Assembly (NCBI RefSeq): GCF_900100345.1
Contig: NZ_FMTT01000015.1
Span: 54,004-118,003 of the forward strand
From: Paenibacillus tianmuensis
GTDB taxonomy: Bacteria; Bacillota; Bacilli; Paenibacillales; NBRC-103111
Direction: 5' to 3'
DNA length: 64,000 nucleotides
The notes below the pieces were generated by a model. That model was not told the origin of the DNA. It made no database searches and was given only the letters and a program-made list of their open reading frames with translations. Of the stretch, positions 17,101 to 25,559 are shown in pieces; positions within the stretch are counted from its first letter, which is position 1; each line of letters starts with the position of its first letter. Both the position numbers and the translations under genes were made by a program.

Positions 17101-17825
17101 TGGACCGATGCCTTGAACGCATCGAGGGCCGCTTGCAGCGCAGCAGCTGCCTTGTTCAGCTGCACATGCGCAGGCGATGCGCTGTCGGCGACGGCCTTGG
17201 CTTGGGCAATCGCCGAGCTCAATTTGCTCTTGGAGCCTGCGGGATACTGCCCTTTCAGGCTGCCTTCCACGGCGGCATCATGCGCCGATTGCGCTTGAGC
17301 GACGAGTGCCTTCAGCCCGCTCTTGTCTCCCGGCTCCGCTACGAGGGTGTCCGTATCGAAAACGATACGCACCGTATAATAATTGTCGTAGACAAAGTTG
17401 GACATGCCCGGCAAGCCCATAATTTTCACATGGATCTTGGCATTCAGCTTAGCCGACACATCCGGCACTTCGAACTTCACGACTCTCGTATTCTTGATTT
17501 CGTCCCGGCTTACGACTTCCGCATCGACGAATTGTTCGTTGTTCTCCGTCCTGAAATATTGCCACCAGCTGCTGTTCAGCAAAGTGATAGATGCGAATTG
17601 CTTCCCGTCCTTCACTTCCAGCTTGGCCTGGACCGGCTTCGGAAGGTAATCGTTCACCATCGACGGCTCATCCTTATCTTCCTTCAGCACGGTAAAACCG
17701 ATCGTATAGCTGCCCTCCTCAAGCGAGGGAGCCGCACCGACGAGCGGAATTTGAACCGCAGCGAGAAATACGAAGACGGTTAGAAAGACGGATAAAGCTT
17801 TCTGTAATGTCCTGCTCAAAGTCAT
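14130..17825 (-). CDS. Giant multi-NEAT heme-binding surface protein with SLH anchor
   Basis: A 1,231-residue secreted protein. After a signal peptide the order is: NEAT1 (~35-160), FIVAR-like helices (~165-243), NEAT2 (~250-370), a cohesin-like beta domain (~375-510), FIVAR-like helices (~520-590), NEAT3 (~600-720), NEAT4 (~745-860), NEAT5 (~880-1030), a Lys/Glu-rich linker and three SLH repeats (~1055-1231; HWAKALIERAAALGIVNGY). The heme-ligand motif YxxxY is present in NEAT1 (YDNYY), NEAT4 (YFHSY) and NEAT5 (YNRVY) but absent from NEAT2 and NEAT3, which may bind hemoprotein or another ligand. SLH anchoring to secondary wall polymer is an alternative to sortase, as in Bacillus BslK. Domain borders are approximate. 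Confidence 0.9.
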   Translation of the reverse strand: MTLSRTLQKALSVFLTVFVFLAAVQIPLVGAAPSLEEGSYTIGFTVLKEDKDEPSMVNDYLPKPVQAKLEVKDGKQFASITLLNSSWWQYFRTENNEQFVDAEVVSRDEIKNTRVVKFEVPDVSAKLNAKIHVKIMGLPGMSNFVYDNYYTVRIVFDTDTLVAEPGDKSGLKALVAQAQSAHDAAVEGSLKGQYPAGSKSKLSSAIAQAKAVADSASPAHVQLNKAAAALQAALDAFKASVHTANPDPTKDGVYRLPFTALHATADQTSGMDSYLAKPGKLTVQQGRKKVSFTVKQSSIIPQFKVEQGSVLLDATVVSRNAADDTRVVEFEVSDLNALVNAEVRVETSYNGQPYQRTHKIRLKFDSANAEKIPSSELTGPAAVKAGQQLKLTFGVSGVTNSVYEQVYTQELTLGFDPGKLALVEASPLINGLRLTEQYEIAPGQVRLSTSLDEGVQPLPVNNRYITLTFQAQSVTQATYALVALSDVIVNNHNGQLKVDDSWHMLAIQAGPAQKGKLNALISEAEALHNAAVEGTFPGQYANGAKNALYAAIRQAQAAAGLDEAEQGQVDQAASALEAAIAGFKAAIVTSPRSPVNVANGQYSFDLVVISGDRFGSSVSSYLEHTGKLTVQDRKKFLSFQRKNGVTIANFQLLRADGTTQDIPAQEAPTSRESEAARTLAAGAADVRYEIDDVTATYLVKLAVAKDTGTEERSFRIALSNLVPASPGGPGPANPNTPAKSPNGLADGTYSIDFKVLKYGTDNKSVMQDYVKTPGSLKVENGTQYVSIVLKQSKEITEFKVEQGGSLTDTTVVSTDEKENTRIVKFQVPNLDEKVKGWVKVDWAAFNYFHSYDVHIAFDKSSMKELNGNLFKVLNAKPFPESLKAGEYTMDYALLDTEASSEQTKTEDNKADKKADKNAPKKSFINDLVKHPANLTVQEDGKKLVTFTVNKSKEMPMIQVQQDQVEKDADPFADVKVVSSNEQENTRVVQFEVKDAGTRKARIKMDWPDKYNRVYTVDMTFDLDSIKAIKKEEEKRKKEESKAEAKPAVEAIAPAKLTDIEDHWAKALIERAAALGIVNGYEDGTFRPDNETSRAEVATMVSRTLKLKGKQGELNFADLDSIPAWAKENLASIVSSGIISGYADGTFSGDRKVSRTEIAVMIVRALRIEPVANASLPFTDARQIAAWAQPYIDAAHKLDIIGASYDNHFAPHANVTRVEAVNLVLKMLNHVK

Positions 17826-17935
17826 AACGCTCCTTTTGTCTCGTAAATAAACCGGGGATCAAGCTCCCCTTGCTTTCCTGGCCGCAGCGAATTACAGGTG
17901 CTTCTTAGCTACAATGACACACTTGGATGACTTGC

Positions 17936-18406
17936 TTATTGCGCTTTAATGGTGCTCGTATTGTATTGAATTTGAACGTTGTACTTGTGGTCGTAAGGGA
18001 ATGGCAGCGTTGTAATTTTCACATGCGTGTACACGTTCGTTTTGGCCGTCAAATCGGATACCGGGAATTTAACGACGCGCGTGTTGGCCGCCGGGTCCGT
18101 GCTTACCACGGTCGCGTCAACGTAGCTTCCGTTCTGCTCAGTTTTGAAAAATTGAATCCAATCGCTGTTTTTCAAAGTAACCGAGACAAATTTGCTGCCG
18201 TTGACCACTTCCAGCTTAGCCGGCTTCTGGAGATAGCCGTCCATGGTGGACGTTTGGTTGGTTTGATCCTTCAACACAGTGAATTCAATCGTATAATTTC
18301 CGTCCGCAAGTGCAGGATTGGCTCCGGCCAGCGGGACCTGAACGAAGGTTAGCAGCGCAAACATCATCATAAACACGGCAATGGCTTTGGTAAATTGCTT
18401 TCTCAA
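17936..18406 (-). CDS. Secreted single-NEAT hemophore (IsdX/IsdC-like)
   Basis: A 156-residue protein made of a signal peptide and one NEAT domain (DGNYTIEFTVLK, STMDGYLQKPAKLEV, TRVVKFPVSDL). It has a complete YDHKY heme-ligand motif and ends shortly after the last strand. It has no sorting signal, SLH repeat or membrane anchor, so it is likely released as a diffusible hemophore, comparable with Bacillus anthracis IsdX1. The start is TTG 18406, about eight bases after AAAGGAGAG. It lies between the NPQTG-tailed NEAT gene and the giant NEAT gene in the same orientation. Confidence 0.87.
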   Translation of the reverse strand: MRKQFTKAIAVFMMMFALLTFVQVPLAGANPALADGNYTIEFTVLKDQTNQTSTMDGYLQKPAKLEVVNGSKFVSVTLKNSDWIQFFKTEQNGSYVDATVVSTDPAANTRVVKFPVSDLTAKTNVYTHVKITTLPFPYDHKYNVQIQYNTSTIKAQ

Positions 18407-18428
18407 AGGGATTCTCTCCTTTTAGGGT

Positions 18429-19220
18429 CTAGTGGTTTTGGAGGCTGCGGACCAGATAGCATGCTGAAATGAAGAACAAAGCTGTAAAGAAAGCAAGAGG
18501 GGCTTGATCCCCGGTTTGCGGGTTGTCGGCGGGCAGCATGACTTTGTCCGCCGGCTGCTTGGCGACGTCGGCTGCCGCCACAGGCTTCGTGCTCGCTGCC
18601 GGAGCCGTGCCGCTCTTCTCCGCCTTGACGGCATCGGCCTTCGCTTCCGGCTTCACGCTTGCTGCCGGAGCTGTCGTACCGGCCTTCGCGTCTTTGCCAG
18701 CGCCGGTCTTCTCCGCAGCCGGAGCGCCTGCTTTATCGGAGGCTGGTTTGGCCGCCGATTCGACTTTCTTTAACTTCTTGGTATCGAAAATAAAGCGGAT
18801 CGTGTAGTCATGGTCGTAGTTAATTGATTCGACCGTCACATGAATTTTGGAAAGCATCGGCTTGGACAAATCGTCAAGCTTGAACTCGACGACTCGGGTA
18901 TCTTCCTTCTCATCACTCTTAATCACTTTCGCATCGGCAAAATCGCCTTTGTCCGGCACTTTGAACATGGTGATCCATTTGCTGTGGTTCATTTGAATTT
19001 GCGCGGTGATTTTGCCTTTTTTCACCTGCAGGGTAGCCGGCTTCTCGAAGTAATCGTTCGCCATCGAAGCCGAGTCGTTCTCCGCTTTGACAATGGTATA
19101 GTCAATCGTATACGTACCGTCAGCCAAATCGGACGCAGCTTGCGCTCCCGGCGCAAAGAACAGGCTCAGGATGAACGCCAGCGTCAAAAACAAGGAGGGT
19201 AAAGCAAATGACCTTTTCAC
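18429..19220 (-). CDS. isdC: Cell-wall NEAT protein with NPQTG sortase B signal
   Basis: A 263-residue first gene of the heme operon: signal peptide, one NEAT domain (~30-150) with YDHDY heme ligands, an Ala/Lys/Pro-rich wall-spanning linker (~155-230), then NPQTG at 233-237, a hydrophobic stretch and a short RSLQNH tail. NPQTG is a sortase B rather than sortase A signal, and srtB closes the same operon, so covalent attachment to peptidoglycan is strongly implied. GTG 19220 follows AAAGGAAG. A Fur box lies about 65 bases upstream. The isdC name is by analogy. Confidence 0.88.
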   Translation of the reverse strand: MKRSFALPSLFLTLAFILSLFFAPGAQAASDLADGTYTIDYTIVKAENDSASMANDYFEKPATLQVKKGKITAQIQMNHSKWITMFKVPDKGDFADAKVIKSDEKEDTRVVEFKLDDLSKPMLSKIHVTVESINYDHDYTIRFIFDTKKLKKVESAAKPASDKAGAPAAEKTGAGKDAKAGTTAPAASVKPEAKADAVKAEKSGTAPAASTKPVAAADVAKQPADKVMLPADNPQTGDQAPLAFFTALFFISACYLVRSLQNH

Positions 19221-19282
19221 GTTGTACGGGCTTCCTTTCCGGTTAGTTTACAGAGAATTCGTTGATAATCACCATCATCAAT

Positions 19283-19302
19283 ATTGATTATCATTCTCAA
19301 TT
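19283..19302 (-). promoter_or_regulatory. Fur box for the isd operon
   Basis: TTGATTATCATTCTCAA within 19283-19302 is a near-palindrome matching the GATAATGATAATCATTATC consensus. It sits upstream of the NPQTG-NEAT gene. A partial second site (TTGATAATCACC) is at 19262-19273. Iron-dependent repression is inferred. Confidence 0.75.
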
Positions 19303-19551
19303 AAAACACAAAAAAAATGATCCCTTCCCGCTTCTTCTGTTGTTCTTTTCATAATTTTCTGAACATGACACCCCTCCCTTGTTTCATTTTTTGGGAATAT
19401 TTAGACAAAATTTTGTCCGACAGGTTGATCTTATTCCAGATTCAAGGAAATTGTCAACCCATATTATTGGCAGCAACCAAAATTTTGGTTATTGTATCAC
19501 GCTCCAAAAAAAATTTTGGATATATTCCCCAATGCCCCATTGACATTGAAA

Positions 19552-19570
19552 GTGATAATCATTATCATTT
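19552..19570 (+). promoter_or_regulatory. Fur box for the divergent heme importer
   Basis: GTGATAATCATTATCATTT is an almost perfect 19-bp Fur box 52 bases before the start of the second binding-protein gene. The rest of the 400-base spacer (19303-19551) is AT-rich with a short palindrome AACCAAAATTTTGGTT near 19478 and no gene. Confidence 0.85.
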
Positions 19571-19621
19571 GTAATCGATCATAGATTATCATATCCGGCT
19601 CCGTCAGATAGGAGGACGCAA

Positions 19622-20602
19622 GTGAAACGATTGTGGCATATAGGCATGGCCGTTCTGCTGCTCGGAGCGGCCGGATGCAGTCCGGGGCCGTCCACGGGGA
19701 GCGGTGCCACGGCTGCGCCGTCCGAGGCGAAGCAGTCCGAAACGAAGGCGGCCGATACGAAGCTATCCGTCCAAGATTTTGCCGGACGCAGCGTGACCTT
19801 CCCCACCGTCCCGACAAAAATCGCCGCATTAAGCAACGGCGATGTGGACATTATTTATGCGCTGGGCGGCAAGGTCGTAGGCCGACCGACGTCGGCAGGT
19901 CCGGCGGCCGTCAAAGAAGCGGCCGGCGCAGAGCAGGTCGGCAGCACCCACGGCATCGATCTCGAAAAAATCGCTGCTCTGGATGCGGATGTCGTGCTCG
20001 GCAACCACCCCTTGAACACGAAAGACATCCCTTCGGTCGAAGGCATCGGCTCCAAGATGCTACTGACCTCCGCCAATTCGATCGACGATATCAAGAAGCA
20101 GATCACCTTGTTTGGCCAATTGCTGCGGAAGGAAAACAAAGCCCGTGAGCTAAACGAAAGCATCGATGCGAAGCTCAAGGAAATCAGCTCCGGCTCAGCT
20201 GCCCCTAAGCCGAGGGTCTTGCTCGTTTACGGCGCTCCGGGCACCTACATGGCTGCGCTGGGCAATTCCTTAAGCGGCGATATTCTGGCGAAAGCTGGAG
20301 GGGAAAATATTGCTGCGGACTATCCGAAGCTGGAAAACTACCCGCAGTATGCGCAATTGAATACCGAAAAAATTATCCAATCGAACCCGCAGCTGGTTCT
20401 GTTGATGAGCCATGGCAATCCCGAGAAGGTCAAGGACGGATTCCTGAAGGAAATGCAGCAAAATGCAGCCTGGAACAGCCTGGACGCCGTCAAGCATAAC
20501 CGCGTGGACGTGCTGCCGTCCGACCTGTTCGGCACGAATCCCGGCACCCGGGTCATTGAAGCGCTTGACCGGCTGAAAGCCATGCTTCAAGCCGTGAAGT
20601 GA
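19622..20602 (+). CDS. Second heme/iron-binding lipoprotein
   Basis: A 326-residue class III substrate-binding lipoprotein (GAAGC lipobox) with GTG start behind AGGAGG. Segments FAGRSVTFPTVPTKIAAL, VDIIYALGGKVVGRPTS, LLVYGAPGTYMAALGNSLSGDILAKAGGENIA and KHNRVDVLPSDLFGTNPGTR are typical of the heme/siderophore binder family. It opens a Fur-controlled operon of binding protein, permease, ATPase and heme oxygenase, so heme is the most likely cargo. It is a paralogue of the 13139-14041 product; the two could differ in affinity or partner NEAT protein. Confidence 0.87.
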   Translation: MKRLWHIGMAVLLLGAAGCSPGPSTGSGATAAPSEAKQSETKAADTKLSVQDFAGRSVTFPTVPTKIAALSNGDVDIIYALGGKVVGRPTSAGPAAVKEAAGAEQVGSTHGIDLEKIAALDADVVLGNHPLNTKDIPSVEGIGSKMLLTSANSIDDIKKQITLFGQLLRKENKARELNESIDAKLKEISSGSAAPKPRVLLVYGAPGTYMAALGNSLSGDILAKAGGENIAADYPKLENYPQYAQLNTEKIIQSNPQLVLLMSHGNPEKVKDGFLKEMQQNAAWNSLDAVKHNRVDVLPSDLFGTNPGTRVIEALDRLKAMLQAVK

Positions 20603-20608
20603 CGCCCG

Positions 20609-21604
20609 ATGAATAAACAACAACGCCTCCTGAGAAGAAAGCTGCTATGCATTGCGGCCCCTCTCCTTCTCCTCGTCGTCGCTTTTTATGGCATCGCCTA
20701 CGGGTCCGTCTCTCTGTCGCTTCAGGAGATATGGACGGTTTTTACGGCAAGCGGCCCGCCTGCGCACGAAAAAATCGTCATGAATCTCAGGGTCCCCCGT
20801 GTGCTCGTCGGCATGCTGACCGGCGCATGCCTGGCCGCAGCCGGTGCGCTGCTGCAGGGCGTGATGAAAAATCCGCTGGCCGACCCGGGCATTATCGGCG
20901 TCTCGGCGGGCGGAGGCCTTGCCGCCATCATGGCGATGATCGTGTTTCCGCAGCTCAGCTATTTGCTGCCCGCCCTGGCTTTTCTGGGAGCGCTGATCAC
21001 CTCCGTGATCATCTATGGGCTGGCGTGGAATAAAGGGGCCTCGCCTCTCAAAATCATTTTGGCGGGCGTCGCGATCAACGCGCTGCTGGGTGCCATGACC
21101 AACGGGTTGATGGTGACATACAGCGACCGGGTGCAAGCCGTTCTGCCCTGGCTGGCGGGCGGGCTAAGCGGCCGCAGCTGGCATCATCTGCAGTTCATGG
21201 CGCCCTACGCCATCACAGGGCTGGCTTTGTCCGTCCTTGCGATCAAACCAGCCAACCTGCTGCTGCTCGGAGACGATGCAGCCAAGCTGCTGGGGCAGAA
21301 GGTGGAGGTGCAGCGCCTGCTGCTGATCCTGTTGTCCTCCTTATTGGCCGGGGCAGCCGTCAGCGTCGCCGGGTTGGTCGGCTTTGTCGGTCTGGTCGTG
21401 CCTCACGCCATCCGGCTGCTGGCCGGCGAAGATTACCGCTTCCTCCTTCCGCTGTCCATCGTGGGAGGCGCAGCGCTTGTCGTGCTGGCCGATACGATCG
21501 CGCGCTCGTGGTTCGACCCGATCGAGCTGCCCGTCGGCATTCTGCTTGCAGGTCTGGGGGCGCCGTTCTTTTTATTTTTGCTGAAGAAACGGGGAATCGT
21601 ATGA
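20609..21604 (+). CDS. Second heme/iron ABC transporter permease (FecCD type)
   Basis: A 331-residue membrane permease with the blocks MNLRVPRVLVGMLTGACLAAAGALLQGVMKNPLADPGIIGVSAGGG, ILAGVAINALLGAMTNGLM and SVAGLVGFVGLVVPHAIRLLAG, the last being the ATPase-coupling region. It starts six bases after the binding protein and its stop overlaps the ATPase start (ATGA), so the genes are translationally coupled. The protein should form the membrane pore of the second heme importer. Confidence 0.88.
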   Translation: MNKQQRLLRRKLLCIAAPLLLLVVAFYGIAYGSVSLSLQEIWTVFTASGPPAHEKIVMNLRVPRVLVGMLTGACLAAAGALLQGVMKNPLADPGIIGVSAGGGLAAIMAMIVFPQLSYLLPALAFLGALITSVIIYGLAWNKGASPLKIILAGVAINALLGAMTNGLMVTYSDRVQAVLPWLAGGLSGRSWHHLQFMAPYAITGLALSVLAIKPANLLLLGDDAAKLLGQKVEVQRLLLILLSSLLAGAAVSVAGLVGFVGLVVPHAIRLLAGEDYRFLLPLSIVGGAALVVLADTIARSWFDPIELPVGILLAGLGAPFFLFLLKKRGIV

Positions 21605-22419
21605 TGACCGCCACCGCTATTCATACGGATCATCTGGAATTCCATGTTGGCGCCTTCCGGCTTCAGGACGTTTCGGTTTCAATCCCGGAAGGGAAGCTGA
21701 CAGCCATTATAGGGCCTAACGGCTCCGGAAAATCCACTTTATTAAAAATTATGGCGCGATTGCTTAAAGCCGATCAGGGAGAGGTGTACGTTCATAATCG
21801 GCAGGCAAAGACCTATAAATCGATGGAGTTCGCCCAAACCGTATCGATGCTCACCCAATCCAAAGGCCAGCTTCCCGAGCTGACCGTACGGGAGCTGGTC
21901 GCTTACGGCCGCTCCCCATACAAACGTATGTTCGATCGTATGACGGCGGACGACGTGCGGATTATTGATTGGGCGCTGAACATGACGGGCACCGCAAAGG
22001 CAGAGCAGCAAATGTTCCACACTTTATCGGGAGGTGAGCAGCAAAAAGTCCGGATCGCCATGGCCTTGGCCCAAAAAACGAATATTCTGCTGCTGGATGA
22101 GCCTACCACTTATCTGGATCTCGCCCATCAGCTCGATGTGATGGAAATGCTGCAAAGGATCAATCAAACGTCCCGGCTGACGATTGTCATGGTGCTTCAC
22201 GATCTTCAGCAGGCCGCCAATTATTGCGATTATCTCATTGCGATGAAGCATGGACGTGTGGTGGGGTCTGGAAATCCGAAAGAAATCATCAATCCGCAAT
22301 TTTTGCAGGACGTGTACTCCATCGAAGCCAAAGTCGCCTTCGACGACGACTATCCTGTCATCATCCCGATTCGAAAAACCGCATATAAACCTGAGGAGGA
22401 AATCATATGGTCATTGTAA
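21601..22419 (+). CDS. Second heme/iron ABC transporter ATPase
   Basis: A 272-residue FecE-type ATPase with Walker [11 protein letters not shown]-loop [11 protein letters not shown], signature [12 protein letters not shown], Walker [13 protein letters not shown] and [15 protein letters not shown] 21601 overlaps the permease stop; the long upstream frame from 21508 is antiphase to the permease and not used. The last 13 bases overlap the isdG-like gene, tying heme import to heme breakdown in one message. Confidence 0.88.
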   Translation: MMTATAIHTDHLEFHVGAFRLQDVSVSIPEGKLTAIIGPNGSGKSTLLKIMARLLKADQGEVYVHNRQAKTYKSMEFAQTVSMLTQSKGQLPELTVRELVAYGRSPYKRMFDRMTADDVRIIDWALNMTGTAKAEQQMFHTLSGGEQQKVRIAMALAQKTNILLLDEPTTYLDLAHQLDVMEMLQRINQTSRLTIVMVLHDLQQAANYCDYLIAMKHGRVVGSGNPKEIINPQFLQDVYSIEAKVAFDDDYPVIIPIRKTAYKPEEEIIWSL

Positions 22420-22727
22420 CGAATACGTCCCACATCACGAAGGGCAACGCGCATAAGCTGATCGAACGGTTCGACAAGGTCGGAAAAGTGGAATATATGG
22501 AGGGCTTTCTCGGTCTGGAGGTGCTGCTGACGGAAAATACGCCGGAATACGACGAGGTGACGGTCAGCACCCGTTGGAACAAAAAAGAGGACTTTCAAGC
22601 GTGGACTCGCAGCGAAGCGTTCCGGGAGGCGCACTCCCACCGCGGAGGCATGCCGGATTATATTATTTCCAACAAAATCTCGTTCTATGACGTTAAAATC
22701 GTAAGACAGCCCATCGCTGCCGTTTGA
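22407..22727 (+). CDS. isdG: IsdG-type heme-degrading monooxygenase
   Basis: A 106-residue cytosolic dimeric alpha-beta barrel (ABM) protein that opens the heme ring and frees iron. The catalytic triad of the family is visible at the expected spacing: Asn6 (VTN), Trp66 (FQAW) and His76 (REAHSHRGG). ATG 22407 follows GAGGAGG inside the end of the ATPase gene. It is the last gene of the Fur-regulated importer operon and is followed by a strong terminator. Whether it makes staphylobilin or biliverdin-type products cannot be told from sequence. Confidence 0.93.
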   Translation: MVIVTNTSHITKGNAHKLIERFDKVGKVEYMEGFLGLEVLLTENTPEYDEVTVSTRWNKKEDFQAWTRSEAFREAHSHRGGMPDYIISNKISFYDVKIVRQPIAAV

Positions 22728-22742
22728 TGCGGCCGGAATGCA

Positions 22743-22783
22743 GGAGAGAGCGACCGCTCATACGGCCGCCCTCTCCATTTTTT
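22743..22783 (+). terminator. Terminator of the heme importer operon
   Basis: GGAGAG-AGCG-CCG / CGG-CGC-CTCTCC hairpin followed by six T, between convergent isdG and the sugar-sensor operon. Confidence 0.85.
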
Positions 22784-23769
22784 CACTTCACAAAAGGAAA
22801 CAACAGCTTCTGGTTGTCCGACCAGAACATGTTGTCCTGATCGATCACCTTCGTTCCGGTATCGAAGTGGGCGGGCACCTTCTTGCCTTCCAAGGCTTCC
22901 ACCGCATATTTGACGCCCAGGTAGCCCATGCTGAACGGATTTTGGATAATCGTCGCCTGAATGACGCCTTCCTGCAGCGATTCGATATTTTCGGCCGTGC
23001 TGTCGAACGTGACGGCCTTTACTTTTCCCTCCAGCCCCATCTCCCCAATCGCCCGGATAACCTCAATGGACGAAACGGCATGCAGCGCGACGATCCCGTT
23101 TACAGGCTGCTGCAGGAGCCTGCGGATTTGCCCCGCGCACGGAGCGGGGTCCGAGGCGCACTCGACCTGCTCCACCACCTTCATCTGGCTGTGCTTGGCG
23201 AGTTCGTCCAGCACGCCCCGCTCCCGCTGCTCGGTCGTCCTCACGCTCGGCTTGAAGCCGATCACCGCGATGTGCCCCCGATTCCCGACCAGCGACGCCA
23301 TTTTGAGTCCCGCCTTGCGCCCGGCCTCGAAGTTGTCGATGCCGATGAAACTGCGCACCTGCAGCGAGTCGATCTCCGTATCGATGGCGATGACCGGCAT
23401 GCCTCGCTCCGCCGCTTGTCCGGCCGCTTCCGCCAGCGCTTGATCGTCGTTCGCCGCCAGTACCAGCGCAGCCCGCTTATAGTTGACCGCTTCGTTCACG
23501 AGTTGAATTTGGCCCTGCACATCCTCTTCCTGCTCGGGCGCCCCGACCGACAGCTCGACGCCGAACTCTTTTGCCGCCGCTTCCGCCCCCATACGCACCG
23601 TTTTCCAATAATCGCTGTTATGCGTCTTCAGAACAAGCGCAATTTGCTTCTTCGGCTCTGCGATGTGCGGCTCGGTATTCTCGTTCTCGCAAGACGGGAG
23701 CAACAGGAGGCAGAGCAAGGCTGCAAGCAGCACCGGAACTGTTCGAATCGCTGCGTTTCCGCTTGTCAT
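22783..23769 (-). CDS. Sugar-binding sensor lipoprotein (PBP type I)
   Basis: A 328-residue lipoprotein (lipobox LLLPSC) with a ribose/galactose-binding-protein fold: QIALVLKTHNSDYWKTVRMGAEAAAKEFG, ALVLAANDDQALAEAA, MPVIAIDTEIDS and ATIIQNPFSMGYLGVKYAVEAL. ATG 23769 overlaps the kinase stop (ATGA), making it the last gene of a regulator-kinase-binding protein operon with no transporter genes. By analogy with LytS/YesM systems that carry a private binding protein, it probably presents a sugar to the kinase sensor domain. Transport of its own is unlikely. Confidence 0.8.
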   Translation of the reverse strand: MTSGNAAIRTVPVLLAALLCLLLLPSCENENTEPHIAEPKKQIALVLKTHNSDYWKTVRMGAEAAAKEFGVELSVGAPEQEEDVQGQIQLVNEAVNYKRAALVLAANDDQALAEAAGQAAERGMPVIAIDTEIDSLQVRSFIGIDNFEAGRKAGLKMASLVGNRGHIAVIGFKPSVRTTEQRERGVLDELAKHSQMKVVEQVECASDPAPCAGQIRRLLQQPVNGIVALHAVSSIEVIRAIGEMGLEGKVKAVTFDSTAENIESLQEGVIQATIIQNPFSMGYLGVKYAVEALEGKKVPAHFDTGTKVIDQDNMFWSDNQKLLFPFVK

Positions 23770-25559
23770 CGCTCCTTCGCCCCTTCCGTTCGAATAGCCG
23801 GAAGCCACAGCGTCACCGTGGTGCCTTCCTCCAGCCGACTCTCGATCTCCAGCTCGTAGGCTTCGCCGTAGCCAAGCCGGATACGCTCATGCACGTTGCG
23901 CAGGCCGACGGAAGAGCCTTCGCCGCTTGCCGCCTCGCCCGGCAGCAGCCGTTCCAGCTTGTCCACCGGGATGCCGAGCCCGTTGTCGATGACCTGCAGC
24001 CGTACCTTTTCCCCGGCGAGCTCTGCGGTGATCCGGATGAAGCCTTCGTCCGCCATCATTTCGATACCGTGGTAGATGGCGTTCTCCACAATCGGCTGCA
24101 AAATCAGCTTCAGCGTCCGGCAGCCCAGGACCTCCGGCTCCGCTTCGATCGCGAACTCGAATTTGTTCTTGTAGCGCATCTTCTGGATGATCAAATAATT
24201 GCGGACATGCTCCAGCTCGTCCTCCACGGAGATGATGGTCTGGCCCTTGCTGAGGCTGATGCGGAAAAATTTCGACAGCGCCGTAATCATCGTAATGACC
24301 TCTTCGCTCTTGCCTCCGCCGGCCAGACGTACGACGGAATTCAGCGTATTATACAGAAAATGCGGGTGAATCTGCGCATGCAGCACTTCAAGCTCGCCCC
24401 TGCGCTTCGCTTCCTGCTCGCGGATGATTTGGCCCATCAGCTCACGGATGCGGGCCACCATATAGTTGAACCGGCGCGACAGCCGCCCCACCTCGTCGTC
24501 GCCCTGCACCTGGATGTGAATATCGAACACACCCTGCTCCACCTTGCTCATCGAACGCTCCAGCCGGCGGATCGGCTGCGAAATTTTGGCCGACATGAAC
24601 GCCGAGATCAGCAGCACGAAGACGACGACAAACAGCAGCAGCCAAGCGATAAAGCCGCCGATTTCCTTTTTGGCAGTCACAATTTCGTCCATATAAGAAA
24701 CGCCGATGATTTTCCAGCCGATGTTGTTGACCGTTGCGATGGTGATCAGCCGCTTGTCGCCGCTGGAGGAATCGAGATAGTTGCCGTACGTGTATTTGAG
24801 CGCCTGCTCCACATTCTCGTATTTCAGGCCGATATAAATGAGCTGCTGCTGAGGATGGTACACGATGTTGCCTGCGGACTCGTCGATGATGTATACGTAG
24901 CCTTTCTTCCCCAGGCTGACCCGGCGGCACAGGTCGTCGATCGTCTTGAAGTTGAAATCGACGAGCAGTACGGCGTTCCGCTTCTCGCCGCCGCGTTCGA
25001 TCGTAATCTGCTTGCTCATGGACACGACCCACGTGTATTTGTCCTTGTACAGGTTCTGGATGTGCGGCAGCGAGAAGGTCAGATGGTTCGGGTTTTCCAG
25101 CGCCGTCTTGAACCAGCTCTGCTCGGTCAGCTTCGTGTTCTTGCGCATCTCCATGACCGGAAGCCCCGCCATCGGCTCGCCGTCTGCCGTAAACAGCGCC
25201 ATCGATACGATATCCGTACGGCTGTCCAGTATCGTCCCGAGCTGCTCGGTCAGCCGTTCGCCCGACACGATGGAATTCATCCGCACCTTTTGCTCCACGG
25301 TTTGAAACACCTGAGACATATTTTGCAAGTAAATTTCGAGATTGTATTTCACCTGCGCGACGATCTGTTCATTGCTGAGAAACGTGTTCTGCTCCGCCGT
25401 CTTCGTAAACTTGTTGTACAGCATCACGCTGACGAATGCGATCACAAGCAGCGTCAGCAGCGTAAACGACGCGGTGATGATCACCTGAATGCTCTTGACC
25501 TTCCACGTATAGACAACGGATGCGGCCTTCCGCCGAAGCCACCGGGGCACCCATTTCAT
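23766..25559 (-). CDS. YesM-type sensor histidine kinase
   Basis: A 597-residue membrane kinase: TM1 (~20-45), a long extracellular dCache-like sensor (~46-300, including YIIDESAGNIVYHP), TM2 (~305-325), HAMP (~325-378), His_kinase domain with HAQIHPHFLYNTLN (phospho-acceptor His in PHFLYN) and a HATPase_c domain (PIVENAIYHG, VIDNGLGIP, GLRNVHERIRLGYG). ATG 25559 follows GGAGGG and overlaps the regulator stop. It should phosphorylate the YesN-type regulator encoded just upstream, in response to the sugar-binding lipoprotein encoded just downstream. Confidence 0.9.
   Translation of the reverse strand: MKWVPRWLRRKAASVVYTWKVKSIQVIITASFTLLTLLVIAFVSVMLYNKFTKTAEQNTFLSNEQIVAQVKYNLEIYLQNMSQVFQTVEQKVRMNSIVSGERLTEQLGTILDSRTDIVSMALFTADGEPMAGLPVMEMRKNTKLTEQSWFKTALENPNHLTFSLPHIQNLYKDKYTWVVSMSKQITIERGGEKRNAVLLVDFNFKTIDDLCRRVSLGKKGYVYIIDESAGNIVYHPQQQLIYIGLKYENVEQALKYTYGNYLDSSSGDKRLITIATVNNIGWKIIGVSYMDEIVTAKKEIGGFIAWLLLFVVVFVLLISAFMSAKISQPIRRLERSMSKVEQGVFDIHIQVQGDDEVGRLSRRFNYMVARIRELMGQIIREQEAKRRGELEVLHAQIHPHFLYNTLNSVVRLAGGGKSEEVITMITALSKFFRISLSKGQTIISVEDELEHVRNYLIIQKMRYKNKFEFAIEAEPEVLGCRTLKLILQPIVENAIYHGIEMMADEGFIRITAELAGEKVRLQVIDNGLGIPVDKLERLLPGEAASGEGSSVGLRNVHERIRLGYGEAYELEIESRLEEGTTVTLWLPAIRTEGAKER

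Noticed and set aside
16410..17783. Long plus-strand open frame antisense to the giant NEAT gene
   Set aside because: Arg/His-rich shadow translation without start signals; the NEAT and SLH domains on the minus strand are unambiguous.
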